Notes: generated by a model from the letters alone, not told the origin. A stretch of DNA of 64,000 nucleotides from Anaerolineales bacterium (GCA_016789305.1 JAEURJ010000007.1:496001-560000), one strand, 5' to 3'; positions 43,960 through 53,848 are shown, counted from the first letter of the stretch. Program-made: numbers and translations.

Positions 43960-45669
43960 TTATTTCAGATTTTCAACTTCGAATACTTCAAGCGGACGTG
44001 CTTTGCCTTTGACGATCATTTCCGTATGCGGCTTGGCTGCCACCTCATTCTTTACACGTTCATAGGCATCTTTGCTGATCAGGATTTGATTTTTTGCGGA
44101 ATTTTCCTGAATGCGCTTTGCCGTGTTGACACTATCGCTGATCGCAGTGTATTCAAGGCGTTTTTCCGTGCCGATCAAGCCGAGCACTGCATCTCCATAA
44201 TGAATGCCCACACCAAAAGCGAGATGTGAGTCGGCTGGAAGTTCTTTGTAAATTTTTTCAACCGAATTGCGAATTGCAAGTGCGGTCTTAACGGCGCGCA
44301 ACGTATGATCAACCTGTGGGACGGGGGCGTTGAACCAAGCCATGATGGCATCGCCCATGAATTTATCGATGGTGCCGCCGTGTTCCAATACTGCTTCGGC
44401 CATGGCTGCAAGATAACGGTTCAACACGCTAACCAATTTCTCAGGTTCAAGGCTTTCACTGTACGTTGTGAAGCCGCGAATATCTGCAAATAAAACCGTG
44501 ATGTTGGTACGCTTGCCGCCAAGGTGCAGGCTGTTCGGGTCGAGCTGATCAATGACAGCAGGGGAAACCATGCGTTCGAACAGACGACGCTGCGCTTCCA
44601 ACTTCTTTCGTTCTGTGAGGTCGTCGAGAACAATTGCCACACCTTGAGTTTTCTGTCCCGCATCCTTGAGAGGCGAGAGATTCAAACGCCAGTCAACAAT
44701 TCCGCGTGAAGGGGAGTTGTGACTGATCTCAAGATCGACGATGGCTTTGTCGGTTTCGCGGACTTCTGTCAGATGCGGACCAATTTCCTTCGAAACAGAA
44801 GCAAGCACCTCGTCCAAGTGATGACCGACGATATCCATCGTGGCATGTCCGAGAATGTTTTCCGCTGCCTTGTTTGCGAGAGTTACCTGATTCTGAATAT
44901 CCGCTGTGATCACGCCGCTGGCAATGGACGCGAATACGTTATCCATCAGATTTTTCAATCCAGTGACTTCCTCAAGTGTGTGTTTAAGCGAAGAGAACAG
45001 GCGGGCATTTTCGATGGCGACTGCGGCTTGATTCGCAAAGGCGACCAGGAGATCTTTTTCTGAATCTGCAAAGATGCCGGTGCGAATGCGGTTATCGGCA
45101 TAGATCACGCCGATAAGTTCATTTTTGACTTTAAGGGGAACACATAAAATCGAGCGGAGATTGAACGCAACTATACTTTCCTGCCCGATAAAGCGGTGAT
45201 CCTCCTGGGCGTTGGTAGTGACGATGGGTTCGCCGGTTTCGATCACTTTGCCCACCACCGATTTGCTGACGGTAAGCTCCGATGAATTGATCGATTCCTT
45301 TTCCCAATTGCGACCCACGCGGATGATCATTTCGCCTTTTTCATCGCGCAGCATCAAAAAGCCGCGTTCTGCTTTTGTGAGGCGCACAATGTTGTCCATG
45401 ACGATGCGCAGCACTTCGTCCAATTCAAGCGAGGAGTTGATCAACTGTCCCACGCTGGCAATTGCCAGCATGTTATTGTGCTCACGTTGGAAGGCCTCGA
45501 TCTTTTCGCCGATTTGGGCCAGTGTGGTTTCCAGATTGCGAAGGTCTTCGAGGGTTCCTTTCGGTAATTTGAGTTTGCTCGCGTCCAGATCCGAGCGCAA
45601 TTTCCCGGCCTGAAGACCGAGGGTTGTCAGCTGCTCGTGTACCGTGGTTGGGCGTGTCTGCTCATTCAT
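43960..45669 (-). CDS. Adenylate cyclase (class III) with GAF and PAS domains
   Basis: 569-aa signalling enzyme. N-terminal coiled-coil (about 30-65), GAF (about 75-220), PAS-like (about 235-345), then a cyclase homology domain (about 375-565). Metal Asp in LFADIRGF and second metal Asp in KFMGDAIMAWF; Lys (TIDKFMGD) and Asp (AISDSVN) are the adenine-selecting residues; VNTAKRIQ supplies transition-state Asn/Arg. All catalytic residues are intact, so active cAMP synthesis is predicted. No membrane segment. TACAAT lies 7 nt before the ATG (leaderless geometry). Starts 4 nt after the transglutaminase gene, but with its own -10 box. Confidence 0.93.
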   Translation of the reverse strand: MNEQTRPTTVHEQLTTLGLQAGKLRSDLDASKLKLPKGTLEDLRNLETTLAQIGEKIEAFQREHNNMLAIASVGQLINSSLELDEVLRIVMDNIVRLTKAERGFLMLRDEKGEMIIRVGRNWEKESINSSELTVSKSVVGKVIETGEPIVTTNAQEDHRFIGQESIVAFNLRSILCVPLKVKNELIGVIYADNRIRTGIFADSEKDLLVAFANQAAVAIENARLFSSLKHTLEEVTGLKNLMDNVFASIASGVITADIQNQVTLANKAAENILGHATMDIVGHHLDEVLASVSKEIGPHLTEVRETDKAIVDLEISHNSPSRGIVDWRLNLSPLKDAGQKTQGVAIVLDDLTERKKLEAQRRLFERMVSPAVIDQLDPNSLHLGGKRTNITVLFADIRGFTTYSESLEPEKLVSVLNRYLAAMAEAVLEHGGTIDKFMGDAIMAWFNAPVPQVDHTLRAVKTALAIRNSVEKIYKELPADSHLAFGVGIHYGDAVLGLIGTEKRLEYTAISDSVNTAKRIQENSAKNQILISKDAYERVKNEVAAKPHTEMIVKGKARPLEVFEVENLK

Positions 45670-45673
45670 ACCC

Positions 45674-48076
45674 TCAATTGTAACGTCGTTTTGAGATTTC
45701 CTTGTAGTGAAAAGTTCGCGCCTGCCAGCTTTTGAAGAGGAGATTAAGACTGGCGCGGCGTGCCATCTTCAGGTTTGCGGGATGCGAAGCAAAAACTGCA
45801 TTTTGGTATTCGGCGCTTAGATTCTGAATGTCCAATTTCGCAGAGGGGATCACCCTGGTCAACGTAGCCGCGCGTTCCTTGGGTGTGTTGTGAGAAGGCT
45901 GTTTGATTCCTAGCCAATGCAGGCACAGGTTAATGGTTTGGTAATTTTTTTCGATTGGGAGCAGTTGTGCCCAATAAGCCCAATATGCAATCCAGCCTGG
46001 GGGGAGGGTGCCGTTCTTATCATAGCGTTTCACCAAATAGACAGGCAGGCGCTCCGCAAGGGCATATCGTTTGGATAAAATAACAGCCAAGGCAATGCAC
46101 AGTAGTAAGAGGATAAGAGGGAAAAGCCTCGTCGATTGAGTGATACTTTGTGTGGTGGGGACTTCGCCAGATTGATCCAATGATGGATTGAAACTGTCGG
46201 AAGTGTTCCCATTCTGGGCCTCTGCTTGTGGGCCATTGTTGGCAGGGATTGCATTTGCCTGATTTATGTCTGACTCATCGCGGGGAGCGAGGGGACGATC
46301 AAGCGGTTGCTGGTTTCCGGTGGGTTCAAATTCAATCCACCCGATCTGTGGAAAATATACTTCAGGCCATGCGTGGGCATCCATGCGTGCAACCGTATAA
46401 CGATCGCGCTCTTCGTCATAGGTTCCCTCGGCAAACCCAACCGCCATTCTCGCTGGAATGCCCAATGTGCGCAGCATCAAAACCTCGGCACTGGCGGAAT
46501 ACATACAAAACCCTTTTCGATGATCAAATAGAACCCAAAGCAACGGGTCTTCGCCGGAAGGGGGTGTTCCTGTGATATTGGTTTCATACTTAATGGTTGT
46601 ACGCAAATATGAAGTGATGGCCTGTGCTTTATCAAATGGATTTGTATATGGCGCAGTGATGTTCTGGGCGAGTTCCTTTAGTTGAATTTCAAGCTCTTTC
46701 GGAACTTGAAGATAACTTTCACTAACCCATTTTGGATATTGAGTGCCTGCACCCCGCAATTCCTGGATGGAGGGAGTCGCGATCATTGCACGGACCTGAT
46801 AACTGTCTCCCGCTACCAGGCCTGGGTCCGCAACCATGCCGAGGACTTCCCGTCCTTCGTTTTCTGTAGCAGTTATGATCAATTTTCCGTCCCGGCTGAA
46901 CCAGTTCACTTCTGAAGGAGCGTAGAGCAATTCCTGCCTTGGGAAGTTGATTGTAATTTTCAGATCCACTTCAACGTGAGCGGATGATTCTTTTAGGTCA
47001 ATCTCGTCAATGTTGGGGTTGAATGTGATTCTTTGTGAATTCAAATTAACCCATTGACCATCCTGATAAGTATCATAGATGCGTCCGCGCCAATAATATC
47101 GCAGGACATTGGATTCATCCTTTTGGGCTTCTATAAACAAAACCGGAGTGTCACTGACTGGGGCACTATTGCCCAACCGTAATTCACTTCCATAAAAATC
47201 ACTGCTTGTGGACGCTCCATATGGAGAATCGAGGGCGGAAACTGCATTGGAGAATCTTTCTGTGAATGGATCGGTGAAATTGCGCCAGGCTTGGGAGATC
47301 GGTTTTATTGAAGCGATTGCTCCAGGCAGCGCCCATGCAATAAAAACAGTCAGCGCTGCTGTATATAGAATACTGCGCGCGAATCCCGGTTCTGCATCTG
47401 ATGCCTGAAAGACGCGTTTATTTTTCCACACTTTTTTATTTTCAAGATATCGGATTCGTCCAAGCAGGATAAGTGAGATGAAAATGAAGAAGGCCAGCCC
47501 CCATGCCCGTAATTTAACCCAGGGATCGTAAATCTGTATAATTAACATGACCAGTCCCGGGCCGAATATCGCATCTAAAAAGCTGTTATGCCGTGTCAGA
47601 CGATATCCTACGTAACAACCGATCAGCCAAAAGCCTGCTGAAGTAAGCAGGATAAAAAAAATTGTGTCATAAATGGGCTGGTTTTTAAAGAAGAGAAGGG
47701 TCGAGTCGAAAAGCCGTACCAGCAGGTTTCGCACATCTTCCATGTAATCATCAGTGCGGCTGGTTTTATCCACAATCGTAAGCAAACTCATTGGAATGAC
47801 AAGCAGTGCATATTCGACGGCGATCCATGCCGAAATTTTTCCTGTAAAATTACTAAAACCAAGCAGCAGTCCAAGTGTTACAGCAAATAGGCTGACTGAC
47901 TCGATAATGATAAGGTTGGGCACCCACTCCGAGATGACAAGTCTTGTGGATGCGGTTTGTACAAGGACGATAACAAGTAGAATCGATTGCCAGTCCCAGT
48001 CGCGTTGCGGCAGGTTTTTTTGCACGAAGGATTTTATGCTTGACAAAATAGTTTCAAAGGACTGCTCTTTCGGCAT
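45674..48076 (-). CDS. Transglutaminase-like membrane protein (TgpA/DUF3488 type)
   Basis: 800-aa protein. About six N-terminal helices (residues 20-215), an extracytoplasmic beta-rich segment, a transglutaminase core (about 480-590) with Cys in RKGFCMYSASAE, His in RMDAHAWPEVYF and the following WIEFEPT strand, a Gln/Asn-rich linker, one further helix (about 665-685) and a cytoplasmic helical tail. The order matches TgpA-type proteins, linked to envelope protein turnover or cross-linking and often found near MoxR/DUF58 genes, which are absent here. ATG at 48076 is preferred because TACACT lies 6 nt upstream with TTGACG 18 nt before it. Confidence 0.9.
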   Translation of the reverse strand: MPKEQSFETILSSIKSFVQKNLPQRDWDWQSILLVIVLVQTASTRLVISEWVPNLIIIESVSLFAVTLGLLLGFSNFTGKISAWIAVEYALLVIPMSLLTIVDKTSRTDDYMEDVRNLLVRLFDSTLLFFKNQPIYDTIFFILLTSAGFWLIGCYVGYRLTRHNSFLDAIFGPGLVMLIIQIYDPWVKLRAWGLAFFIFISLILLGRIRYLENKKVWKNKRVFQASDAEPGFARSILYTAALTVFIAWALPGAIASIKPISQAWRNFTDPFTERFSNAVSALDSPYGASTSSDFYGSELRLGNSAPVSDTPVLFIEAQKDESNVLRYYWRGRIYDTYQDGQWVNLNSQRITFNPNIDEIDLKESSAHVEVDLKITINFPRQELLYAPSEVNWFSRDGKLIITATENEGREVLGMVADPGLVAGDSYQVRAMIATPSIQELRGAGTQYPKWVSESYLQVPKELEIQLKELAQNITAPYTNPFDKAQAITSYLRTTIKYETNITGTPPSGEDPLLWVLFDHRKGFCMYSASAEVLMLRTLGIPARMAVGFAEGTYDEERDRYTVARMDAHAWPEVYFPQIGWIEFEPTGNQQPLDRPLAPRDESDINQANAIPANNGPQAEAQNGNTSDSFNPSLDQSGEVPTTQSITQSTRLFPLILLLLCIALAVILSKRYALAERLPVYLVKRYDKNGTLPPGWIAYWAYWAQLLPIEKNYQTINLCLHWLGIKQPSHNTPKERAATLTRVIPSAKLDIQNLSAEYQNAVFASHPANLKMARRASLNLLFKSWQARTFHYKEISKRRYN
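45677..45682 (-). promoter_or_regulatory. -10-like box 7 nt before start (leaderless geometry)
   Basis: TACAAT on the - strand, TGAGGGT, then ATG at 45669. The GAGG abuts the ATG and is too close to be a good Shine-Dalgarno. Confidence 0.4.
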
Positions 48077-48082
48077 TCTTTG

Positions 48083-48112
48083 AGTGTACAATGAAGAAAC
48101 TGTAATCGTCAA
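48083..48112 (-). promoter_or_regulatory. Promoter of transglutaminase gene (leaderless geometry)
   Basis: On the - strand TTGACG (48112-48107), 18 nt, TACACT (48088-48083), then 6 nt to the ATG at 48076. The best -35/-10 pair among the leaderless candidates. Confidence 0.55.
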
Positions 48113-48146
48113 TTCAAAATGATTAAAAACCCTACTGGAGAACTGT

Positions 48147-49139
48147 ATGCAGAGCCTGATTGACAGCAGTATAGCCGTTATTATTGCAATTCAGGGCATG
48201 GGGGATTGGTTGATCTTGCCCATGCAATTTTTAAGCAATTTAGGCACGGAGAACTTTTTCTTTGTTGTGCTTCCCCTTATCTATTGGTGTGTCGACCCGG
48301 CATTGGGGATGCGTGTGGGGTTTATCCTGACCACCAGCGGCGTGTTCAATTATGCAGGTAAATTGTTATTTGCCGGGCCGCGTCCGTATTGGGTCAGCTC
48401 TCATGTTAAAGGTCTGTGGCCTGAGACAGGCTTTGGCACGCCGTCCAATCATGCTCAACTGGCCACGGATGTGTGGGGTATCATCGCTCTGCATGTAAGG
48501 AAAAAATGGGTCTCGATCGCCGCTTGCGTTTTGATCTTCCTGATCGGATTTTCGCGAGTGTATCTCGGTTCACATTTTCCGCATGATGTGATTTTAGGCT
48601 GGACGTTTGGCGGCCTGATCCTATTTGCATTTGTAAAGCTTGAAAAACCCGTGCTGGACTGGTTTTTTCAAAAAAATATGTTTCGCCAGATCGTCATTGT
48701 CTTTTCCGTTTCGATGATATTTATTCTGATCGGTTTTTCTGCTGTGACTTTTAGGAAGGATTTTAAAGTACCGGAACAATGGATATCGAACGCGCTTCTT
48801 GCTTCGACCGATGTGCCTGCTCCGGTGGACCCGCACGAAATCTTCACTTTGGCGGGGACTTTCTTTGGGCTGGCAGCTGGTTCGGTGCTGGTTCTGCATA
48901 GTGGTGGCTATCAGGTTGCAGGTCCGGAATGGAAGCGTGCTCTTCGTTATGTCGTTGGATTGATCGGGGTGTTGATCTTCTGGATGGGGTTGGGCGCCAT
49001 CATCCCTGATGGAGATGGCATTCTCTTTTATATTCTGCGATATTTACGTTATTCACTTGTGGGTTGGTGGGTGGCGGCTGGCGCGCCCTGGGCCTTTACC
49101 CGTTTATCCCTCGTTGAAAACCCTAAACATTCCATCTGA
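48147..49139 (+). CDS. PAP2-superfamily membrane phosphatase
   Basis: 330-aa integral membrane lipid-phosphate phosphatase. The three catalytic motifs are present: KLLFAGPRPYW (KxxxxxxRP, about 70-80), PSNHAQLA (PSGH-type with Asn for Gly, His about 99) and SRVYLGSHFPHDVILGW (SRxxxxxHxxxD, about 135-151). Eight or so helices; the C-terminal half beyond residue 190 is an extra helical region. Likely acts on undecaprenyl diphosphate or phosphatidic acid. GGAG 6 nt before ATG. Divergent from the transglutaminase gene. Confidence 0.93.
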   Translation: MQSLIDSSIAVIIAIQGMGDWLILPMQFLSNLGTENFFFVVLPLIYWCVDPALGMRVGFILTTSGVFNYAGKLLFAGPRPYWVSSHVKGLWPETGFGTPSNHAQLATDVWGIIALHVRKKWVSIAACVLIFLIGFSRVYLGSHFPHDVILGWTFGGLILFAFVKLEKPVLDWFFQKNMFRQIVIVFSVSMIFILIGFSAVTFRKDFKVPEQWISNALLASTDVPAPVDPHEIFTLAGTFFGLAAGSVLVLHSGGYQVAGPEWKRALRYVVGLIGVLIFWMGLGAIIPDGDGILFYILRYLRYSLVGWWVAAGAPWAFTRLSLVENPKHSI

Positions 49140-49175
49140 TATAATTTTTGTGACCTTCAGGTGCAGGCGTCCTAG

Positions 49176-51389
49176 ATGACATTAGAAAAAAATACTTTTC
49201 TGCATAATCGCTATCGAATTATCGAGATCCTTGGGCAGGGTGGCATGGGCTCGGTGTATTCTGCTGTGGATGAAAACCTTGGGGCAACGGTTGCGATCAA
49301 GGAGAATTTATTTACAACCGATGAATATGCCCGTCAGTTCCGTCTTGAGGCTGTAATTCTTGCGAACCTGCGCCACCCAAACTTGCCACGTGTATATGAT
49401 CATTTTGTTCTGGGTGATTTGGGTCAGTATTTGGTGATGGATTTTATTGAGGGGGAGGATCTGCGTCAGCGCATGGAACGTCTTGGCACGATCTCGGAAG
49501 ATGATGCAGTGCAGATCGGCGCCTCCATCTGCGATGCATTAACTTACCTGCATTCACGCAAGCCTCCCATTCTGCATCGCGATATCAAGCCGGGTAATGT
49601 AAAGATCACACCCGAAGGTCATATCTTTCTTGTGGATTTTGGTTTGGCAAAGGTCTATCAAGATGCGGTACAAGCGACCACCACAGGCGCGCGTGCCATG
49701 ACTCCGGGATACTCTCCTCCTGAACAATACGGAACGGCACGCACGGATCCACGCACGGATGTTTATTCACTGGGCGCAACTTTGTATGCCTCCCTGTCCG
49801 GCGTGATTCCTGAAGATGGCCTTGCACGTGCAATGGATAATGCGCAACTCACACCGTTACGCAAAAGGACCCCCAATATTTCTCGAAGGGTGGCAGCTGC
49901 AATTGAAAAAGCAATGGCTGTCGACCCCAGCGATCGCTTTCAAACTTCGGAAGAATTCAAGAAAGCTTTGTTGAGCGCCAAATCAAAAACACTTCAAGTG
50001 GCAGGTGGCTATCAGGTTGCCCCTCCGCCGGCTGAGTCTGAATCATCCAGTAACTCATCGGAGATGGCAACTGAAGTAGACAAAGTGCCTCGCCAATCAA
50101 CCGGGCCGGTTCCCCCGCCTGCTCCTCATGAAAACCAACCCTTTGTGTCGCCTTTGAAGAAACAAAAAGATAAGGAGCGCAGGCAGCGCATGGCGTTGAT
50201 TCGCTTCCTGCTTCTTATCCTGCTTGCCACCGTTGTCGCTGTGCCGTTTTTCGCGCCCGGCCTTTTGCCAGCCGAAGTGCGTGCCGTTATTTTTCCGGCC
50301 ATAATTACTTCAACTCCCACTTTGACGGCCACACCTTCTCCGCTTCCTTCTGCAACTGAAACTGTTGTACCCACTGTTACGTCAACCAGACCTTTGCCTA
50401 CAGCTACCATCACGTTGACCCAAACAAGTCTTCCGGTCTTGATTTCAACTGAGATTTCCCTTACACAGCCTACCGACACACCTTCTCCAACGATTACCAG
50501 TACTCCAACGATTTTTGTAACTTCAGTCGGTGGCGGTGTTGGAGAGATCGCTTATGCTTCAAACCGCCTGGGATTACCTCAGATTTTCCTTGCCAATATT
50601 TCAGGTGAGAGTATTTTCCAAATTACCAACATGCCAGAAGGGGCTTGTCAGCCATCCTGGTCTCCTGATGGAAAGAGATTGGTCTTTATTTCTCCATGTA
50701 AAGGCATGGATGATATATATTACGACTCCAGTTTGTATTTTATTAATGTAGATGGAAGCGAACTTACACCAATTTCCACGGTGCCTGGTGGCGACTTCGA
50801 CCCGGCTTGGTCCCCTGACGGAAAGTCCGTTGCGTTCAGTTCGCTGCGGACGGGACAAATGGAAATTTTCATTTTGAACGTGGAGGATCAATCTGTTGTA
50901 CAAATTACTAAAGGTGCCACCAGCGTGGAGTCCCGCCAGCCGGCATGGTCTTCGGATGGCACTCAAATTGCATATACCGTAAAGCGGTTTGGTGTTTATC
51001 AAATTTGGATGATGAATGCGGATGGGACTGGTCAAAAACAGATTGTAAGGAGCGGATCAAAGTTCTCTGATTATCTCCCTGCGTGGTCAAAAGACGGACA
51101 ACTAATTATATTTAGTCAGCGCTGCATTACCACTGCTTGTCTGCCGTATGCAATGAGAATCTCTGCAGTTGACCGGTCTGTTCAACAGGCCACTCCATTA
51201 CAATTTAATATTCCCGTTCTTGAGAACTTGGAATACTCTCCCGATGGTTTTTGGCTAGTTTTTGAAGGCGATGAAACCGGCAAAAGCAGTGATATTTACT
51301 ATTCAACGGTAACTGGCGCAAATCGTACCCGACTAACTTCAGACGAAGGGTTGGATTTTGACCCTGCCTGGCGCCCGGCGGGACGGTAG
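49176..51389 (+). CDS. Ser/Thr protein kinase with extracytoplasmic PD40 (TolB-like) repeats, copy 1
   Basis: 737-aa transmembrane kinase. Kinase domain (about 12-265): GQGGMGSVYSA P-loop, VAIKENL (Lys), HRDIKPGNVK catalytic loop, DFGLAKV, and the GARAMTPGYSPPEQYG activation segment with candidate phospho-Thr. A Pro-rich juxtamembrane linker, one helix (about 340-362), a long Thr/Ser/Pro stalk (about 375-445), then about six PD40 beta-propeller repeats (SWSPDGKRLVF, AWSPDGKSVAFSS, AWSSDGTQIAYT...) ending DFDPAWRPAG. PASTA repeats, usual in such kinases, are absent; the propeller may be the sensor. Followed by a terminator and a close paralogue. Confidence 0.93.
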   Translation: MTLEKNTFLHNRYRIIEILGQGGMGSVYSAVDENLGATVAIKENLFTTDEYARQFRLEAVILANLRHPNLPRVYDHFVLGDLGQYLVMDFIEGEDLRQRMERLGTISEDDAVQIGASICDALTYLHSRKPPILHRDIKPGNVKITPEGHIFLVDFGLAKVYQDAVQATTTGARAMTPGYSPPEQYGTARTDPRTDVYSLGATLYASLSGVIPEDGLARAMDNAQLTPLRKRTPNISRRVAAAIEKAMAVDPSDRFQTSEEFKKALLSAKSKTLQVAGGYQVAPPPAESESSSNSSEMATEVDKVPRQSTGPVPPPAPHENQPFVSPLKKQKDKERRQRMALIRFLLLILLATVVAVPFFAPGLLPAEVRAVIFPAIITSTPTLTATPSPLPSATETVVPTVTSTRPLPTATITLTQTSLPVLISTEISLTQPTDTPSPTITSTPTIFVTSVGGGVGEIAYASNRLGLPQIFLANISGESIFQITNMPEGACQPSWSPDGKRLVFISPCKGMDDIYYDSSLYFINVDGSELTPISTVPGGDFDPAWSPDGKSVAFSSLRTGQMEIFILNVEDQSVVQITKGATSVESRQPAWSSDGTQIAYTVKRFGVYQIWMMNADGTGQKQIVRSGSKFSDYLPAWSKDGQLIIFSQRCITTACLPYAMRISAVDRSVQQATPLQFNIPVLENLEYSPDGFWLVFEGDETGKSSDIYYSTVTGANRTRLTSDEGLDFDPAWRPAGR

Positions 51390-51412
51390 TCCTTGTTCAT
51401 GAGTGCGTTTAG

Positions 51413-51464
51413 TCAGTGTCGAAACATGAGAATTTCTCTCGCCATTCGACACTGATATTTTTTG
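51413..51464 (+). terminator. Terminator after kinase copy 1
   Basis: 11-bp perfect stem TCAGTGTCGAA / TTCGACACTGA with a 21-nt loop, followed by TATTTTTTG. Confidence 0.8.
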
Positions 51465-51642
51465 TTTTATAATACCTATCAAAACTAAAAGTGCCTCACT
51501 TTGTGAATTGAAATAAAATAGAAATGAAGGGAAGTCCTATTCAGGGTAAAATCTTTCCTGTAAGATGCTGGCATTCAAGGTAGTTCCTGAAGTTGGCATC
51601 TTCTTATGCTTTAGCAATGAAAACATTTCGGATAAGGATCTG

Positions 51643-53757
51643 ATGATTCTCGAACGCGACTCAATTTTGCAAAAACGATATCGAATTATAGAGAATCTCG
51701 GTCAAGGGGGGATGGGGTCCATTTACCGCGCTATGGATGAAAACCTTGGCGTGGAAGTTGCTGTCAAAGAGAATCTTTTTACAACCGAAGAATATGCCCG
51801 TCAGTTCCGCCTTGAAGCGGTAATATTGGCGAACCTCCGTCATCCCAATTTGCCGCGTGTGTCAGATCATTTTGTGGTTGCAGGCGAAGGCCAATACCTG
51901 ATCATGGATTTTATTGAGGGGGAGGATCTTCGTCAGCGCATGGAGCGTATCGGCCTCCTTCCGGAAGATGAAGTCATTCATGTAGGTGCGGCGATGTGTG
52001 ATGCGTTGGAGTATCTGCACACACGTAAACCCCCGGTTCTGCATCGTGATTTGAAACCCGGGAATGTAAAAGTTTCACCGGATGGCCATATCTTCCTTGT
52101 GGATTTTGGTCTTGCAAAGATCATTCAAGGGAATCAAGCAACCACAACGGGCGCGCGCGCCATGACCCCTGGTTATTCCCCTCCAGAACAATACGGCACT
52201 GCCCGCACGGATCCCCGCACGGATGTGTATTCTCTTGGCGCTACTTTATATGCAGCCTTGACTGGTGTTATTCCTGAAGATGGACTTGCGCGTGCAATGG
52301 ATAACGCGCAACTTACGCCTTTGCGAAAGCGAAATCCCGAGATCACTCGAAGGCTAGCAGCCGCCATAGAAAAGGCAATGGAAATTGACCCCAGTGATCG
52401 TTACCAATCAGCAGAAGCATTCAAACTTGCATTGCTTAACGCCAAATCCAAGACACAGCAATTAACCGGCACGTATACCATTCCACCGCCACCGCCCGAC
52501 TCTGAAAGAAAAAGCGATCCCTCGCGTGCCGCGGTTCTCACTCATTCAATGCCTCTTGAAGAACATGCTTTTGTTTCTCCGCGCAAAAAACAAATGCAGC
52601 GGACAACCCGTTTGATCCGTACAGTTGGCAGTGGCTTTTTGGCATTCTTGATCGTTTCGTTTTTATTAATACTTTTTATCGCCCCTCAACTTCTTCCAGT
52701 TTCCGCCCGGAGTTATTTGCCGTTTTTACCCCAAATACCCCCGACAAATACTCCCATTGAAACGGCTCTTCCAGTTGCTTTGCCAACCCAGGAAAATACT
52801 CTTGTTGTTGGACCTACTGAAAATTTAGATGCATCGTTTCAAGCTACACAAACTGCCGCTGCCGCTTTGACCCAAACGCTGGCTCCTACTCCCATCGGGG
52901 GGGACTATCTCCAGCTTGCCTATGCGTCCACACGCACGGGTATTTCCCAAATATATCTAACTGGTTTGCTTGGTGACGAGGCTATTCCAGTTACCAATAT
53001 GCCTGGTGGGGCATGTCAGCCGTCGTGGTCACCTGATGGATCCAAACTGGTGTTTACTTCACCTTGTGGCATAAAGAAGGATATATATCCGGAATCGAGC
53101 CTGTTTATTATTGATGCCGATGGAACCAACCTTCAACCCCTGCCTACCACACCTGGAGGTGATTTCGAACCTGCATGGTCTCCTGATGGGAAGTATATTG
53201 CCTTTACTTCTCTGCGGGACGGGTATATGCAGATTTATTCCTATAACGTTGCCAGTAGCAGTACCACAAGATTGGTGAAGACGGCTATTAATACTGCTGC
53301 GCGTCAGGCATCCTGGTCGCCTGATGGTAAGCAGATCGTTTATGCGTATCAAAGAGTCACCACATATGAAATCTGGGTGATGTCTGCTTTTGGAAAAAAC
53401 GAGGAACAGTTGTACCTAAGTGGAGACGAGCTTTCAAATCAGACTCCGCTCTGGTCGCCTGATGGGAAGTTCATTTTATTCAGTCAGCAGAATACAAAAG
53501 ACTTCACTTTTCCGGATTTGTATTTCCTGAAATTTGGTGAAGAGTCCTCTCCTCTGAAGGTTCCACTTGGGGTGATTTCGATTGTAGATATGGATTACTC
53601 TCCGGATGATGTCTGGCTTGCGTATGAGGGTGGTGGAGATCGTGGTTATCATGTTTATTATTCGACAGCTTCGGGAGGTAATCAGGCCCGCATCACCGAA
53701 GATGTTTTCTCGGATGATTTTGATCCAGCTTGGCGCCCGATAGTTAAAAAGCCATAA
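51643..53757 (+). CDS. Ser/Thr protein kinase with extracytoplasmic PD40 repeats, copy 2
   Basis: 704-aa paralogue of the preceding gene. Kinase domain (about 1-265) is nearly identical across the catalytic and activation segments (HRDLKPGNVK, DFGLAKI, GARAMTPGYSPPEQYG), while linker, membrane helix (about 340-362), stalk and repeats have diverged. PD40 repeats: SWSPDGSKLVFT, AWSPDGKYIAFTS, SWSPDGKQIVYA, LWSPDGKFILFS, YSPDDVWLAYE. The ATG at 51643 aligns with the paralogue start and has AAGGA upstream; an ATG 26 codons earlier adds unrelated residues. The strong kinase conservation beside divergent sensors suggests the same substrates with different inputs. Confidence 0.92.
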   Translation: MILERDSILQKRYRIIENLGQGGMGSIYRAMDENLGVEVAVKENLFTTEEYARQFRLEAVILANLRHPNLPRVSDHFVVAGEGQYLIMDFIEGEDLRQRMERIGLLPEDEVIHVGAAMCDALEYLHTRKPPVLHRDLKPGNVKVSPDGHIFLVDFGLAKIIQGNQATTTGARAMTPGYSPPEQYGTARTDPRTDVYSLGATLYAALTGVIPEDGLARAMDNAQLTPLRKRNPEITRRLAAAIEKAMEIDPSDRYQSAEAFKLALLNAKSKTQQLTGTYTIPPPPPDSERKSDPSRAAVLTHSMPLEEHAFVSPRKKQMQRTTRLIRTVGSGFLAFLIVSFLLILFIAPQLLPVSARSYLPFLPQIPPTNTPIETALPVALPTQENTLVVGPTENLDASFQATQTAAAALTQTLAPTPIGGDYLQLAYASTRTGISQIYLTGLLGDEAIPVTNMPGGACQPSWSPDGSKLVFTSPCGIKKDIYPESSLFIIDADGTNLQPLPTTPGGDFEPAWSPDGKYIAFTSLRDGYMQIYSYNVASSSTTRLVKTAINTAARQASWSPDGKQIVYAYQRVTTYEIWVMSAFGKNEEQLYLSGDELSNQTPLWSPDGKFILFSQQNTKDFTFPDLYFLKFGEESSPLKVPLGVISIVDMDYSPDDVWLAYEGGGDRGYHVYYSTASGGNQARITEDVFSDDFDPAWRPIVKKP

Positions 53758-53775
53758 TATATTCCAGACGCTCAC

Positions 53776-53810
53776 AAAAGAGGAAAGATCGGTTTGATCT
53801 TTCCTCTTTT
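53776..53810 (+). terminator. Terminator before the heat-shock operon
   Basis: 15-bp perfect stem AAAAGAGGAAAGATC / GATCTTTCCTCTTTT, GGTTT loop, T-rich 3' side. Confidence 0.9.
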
Positions 53811-53848
53811 GATCTCTTTGCGGTTTTTAGATTCTTACACTCCTCTTA

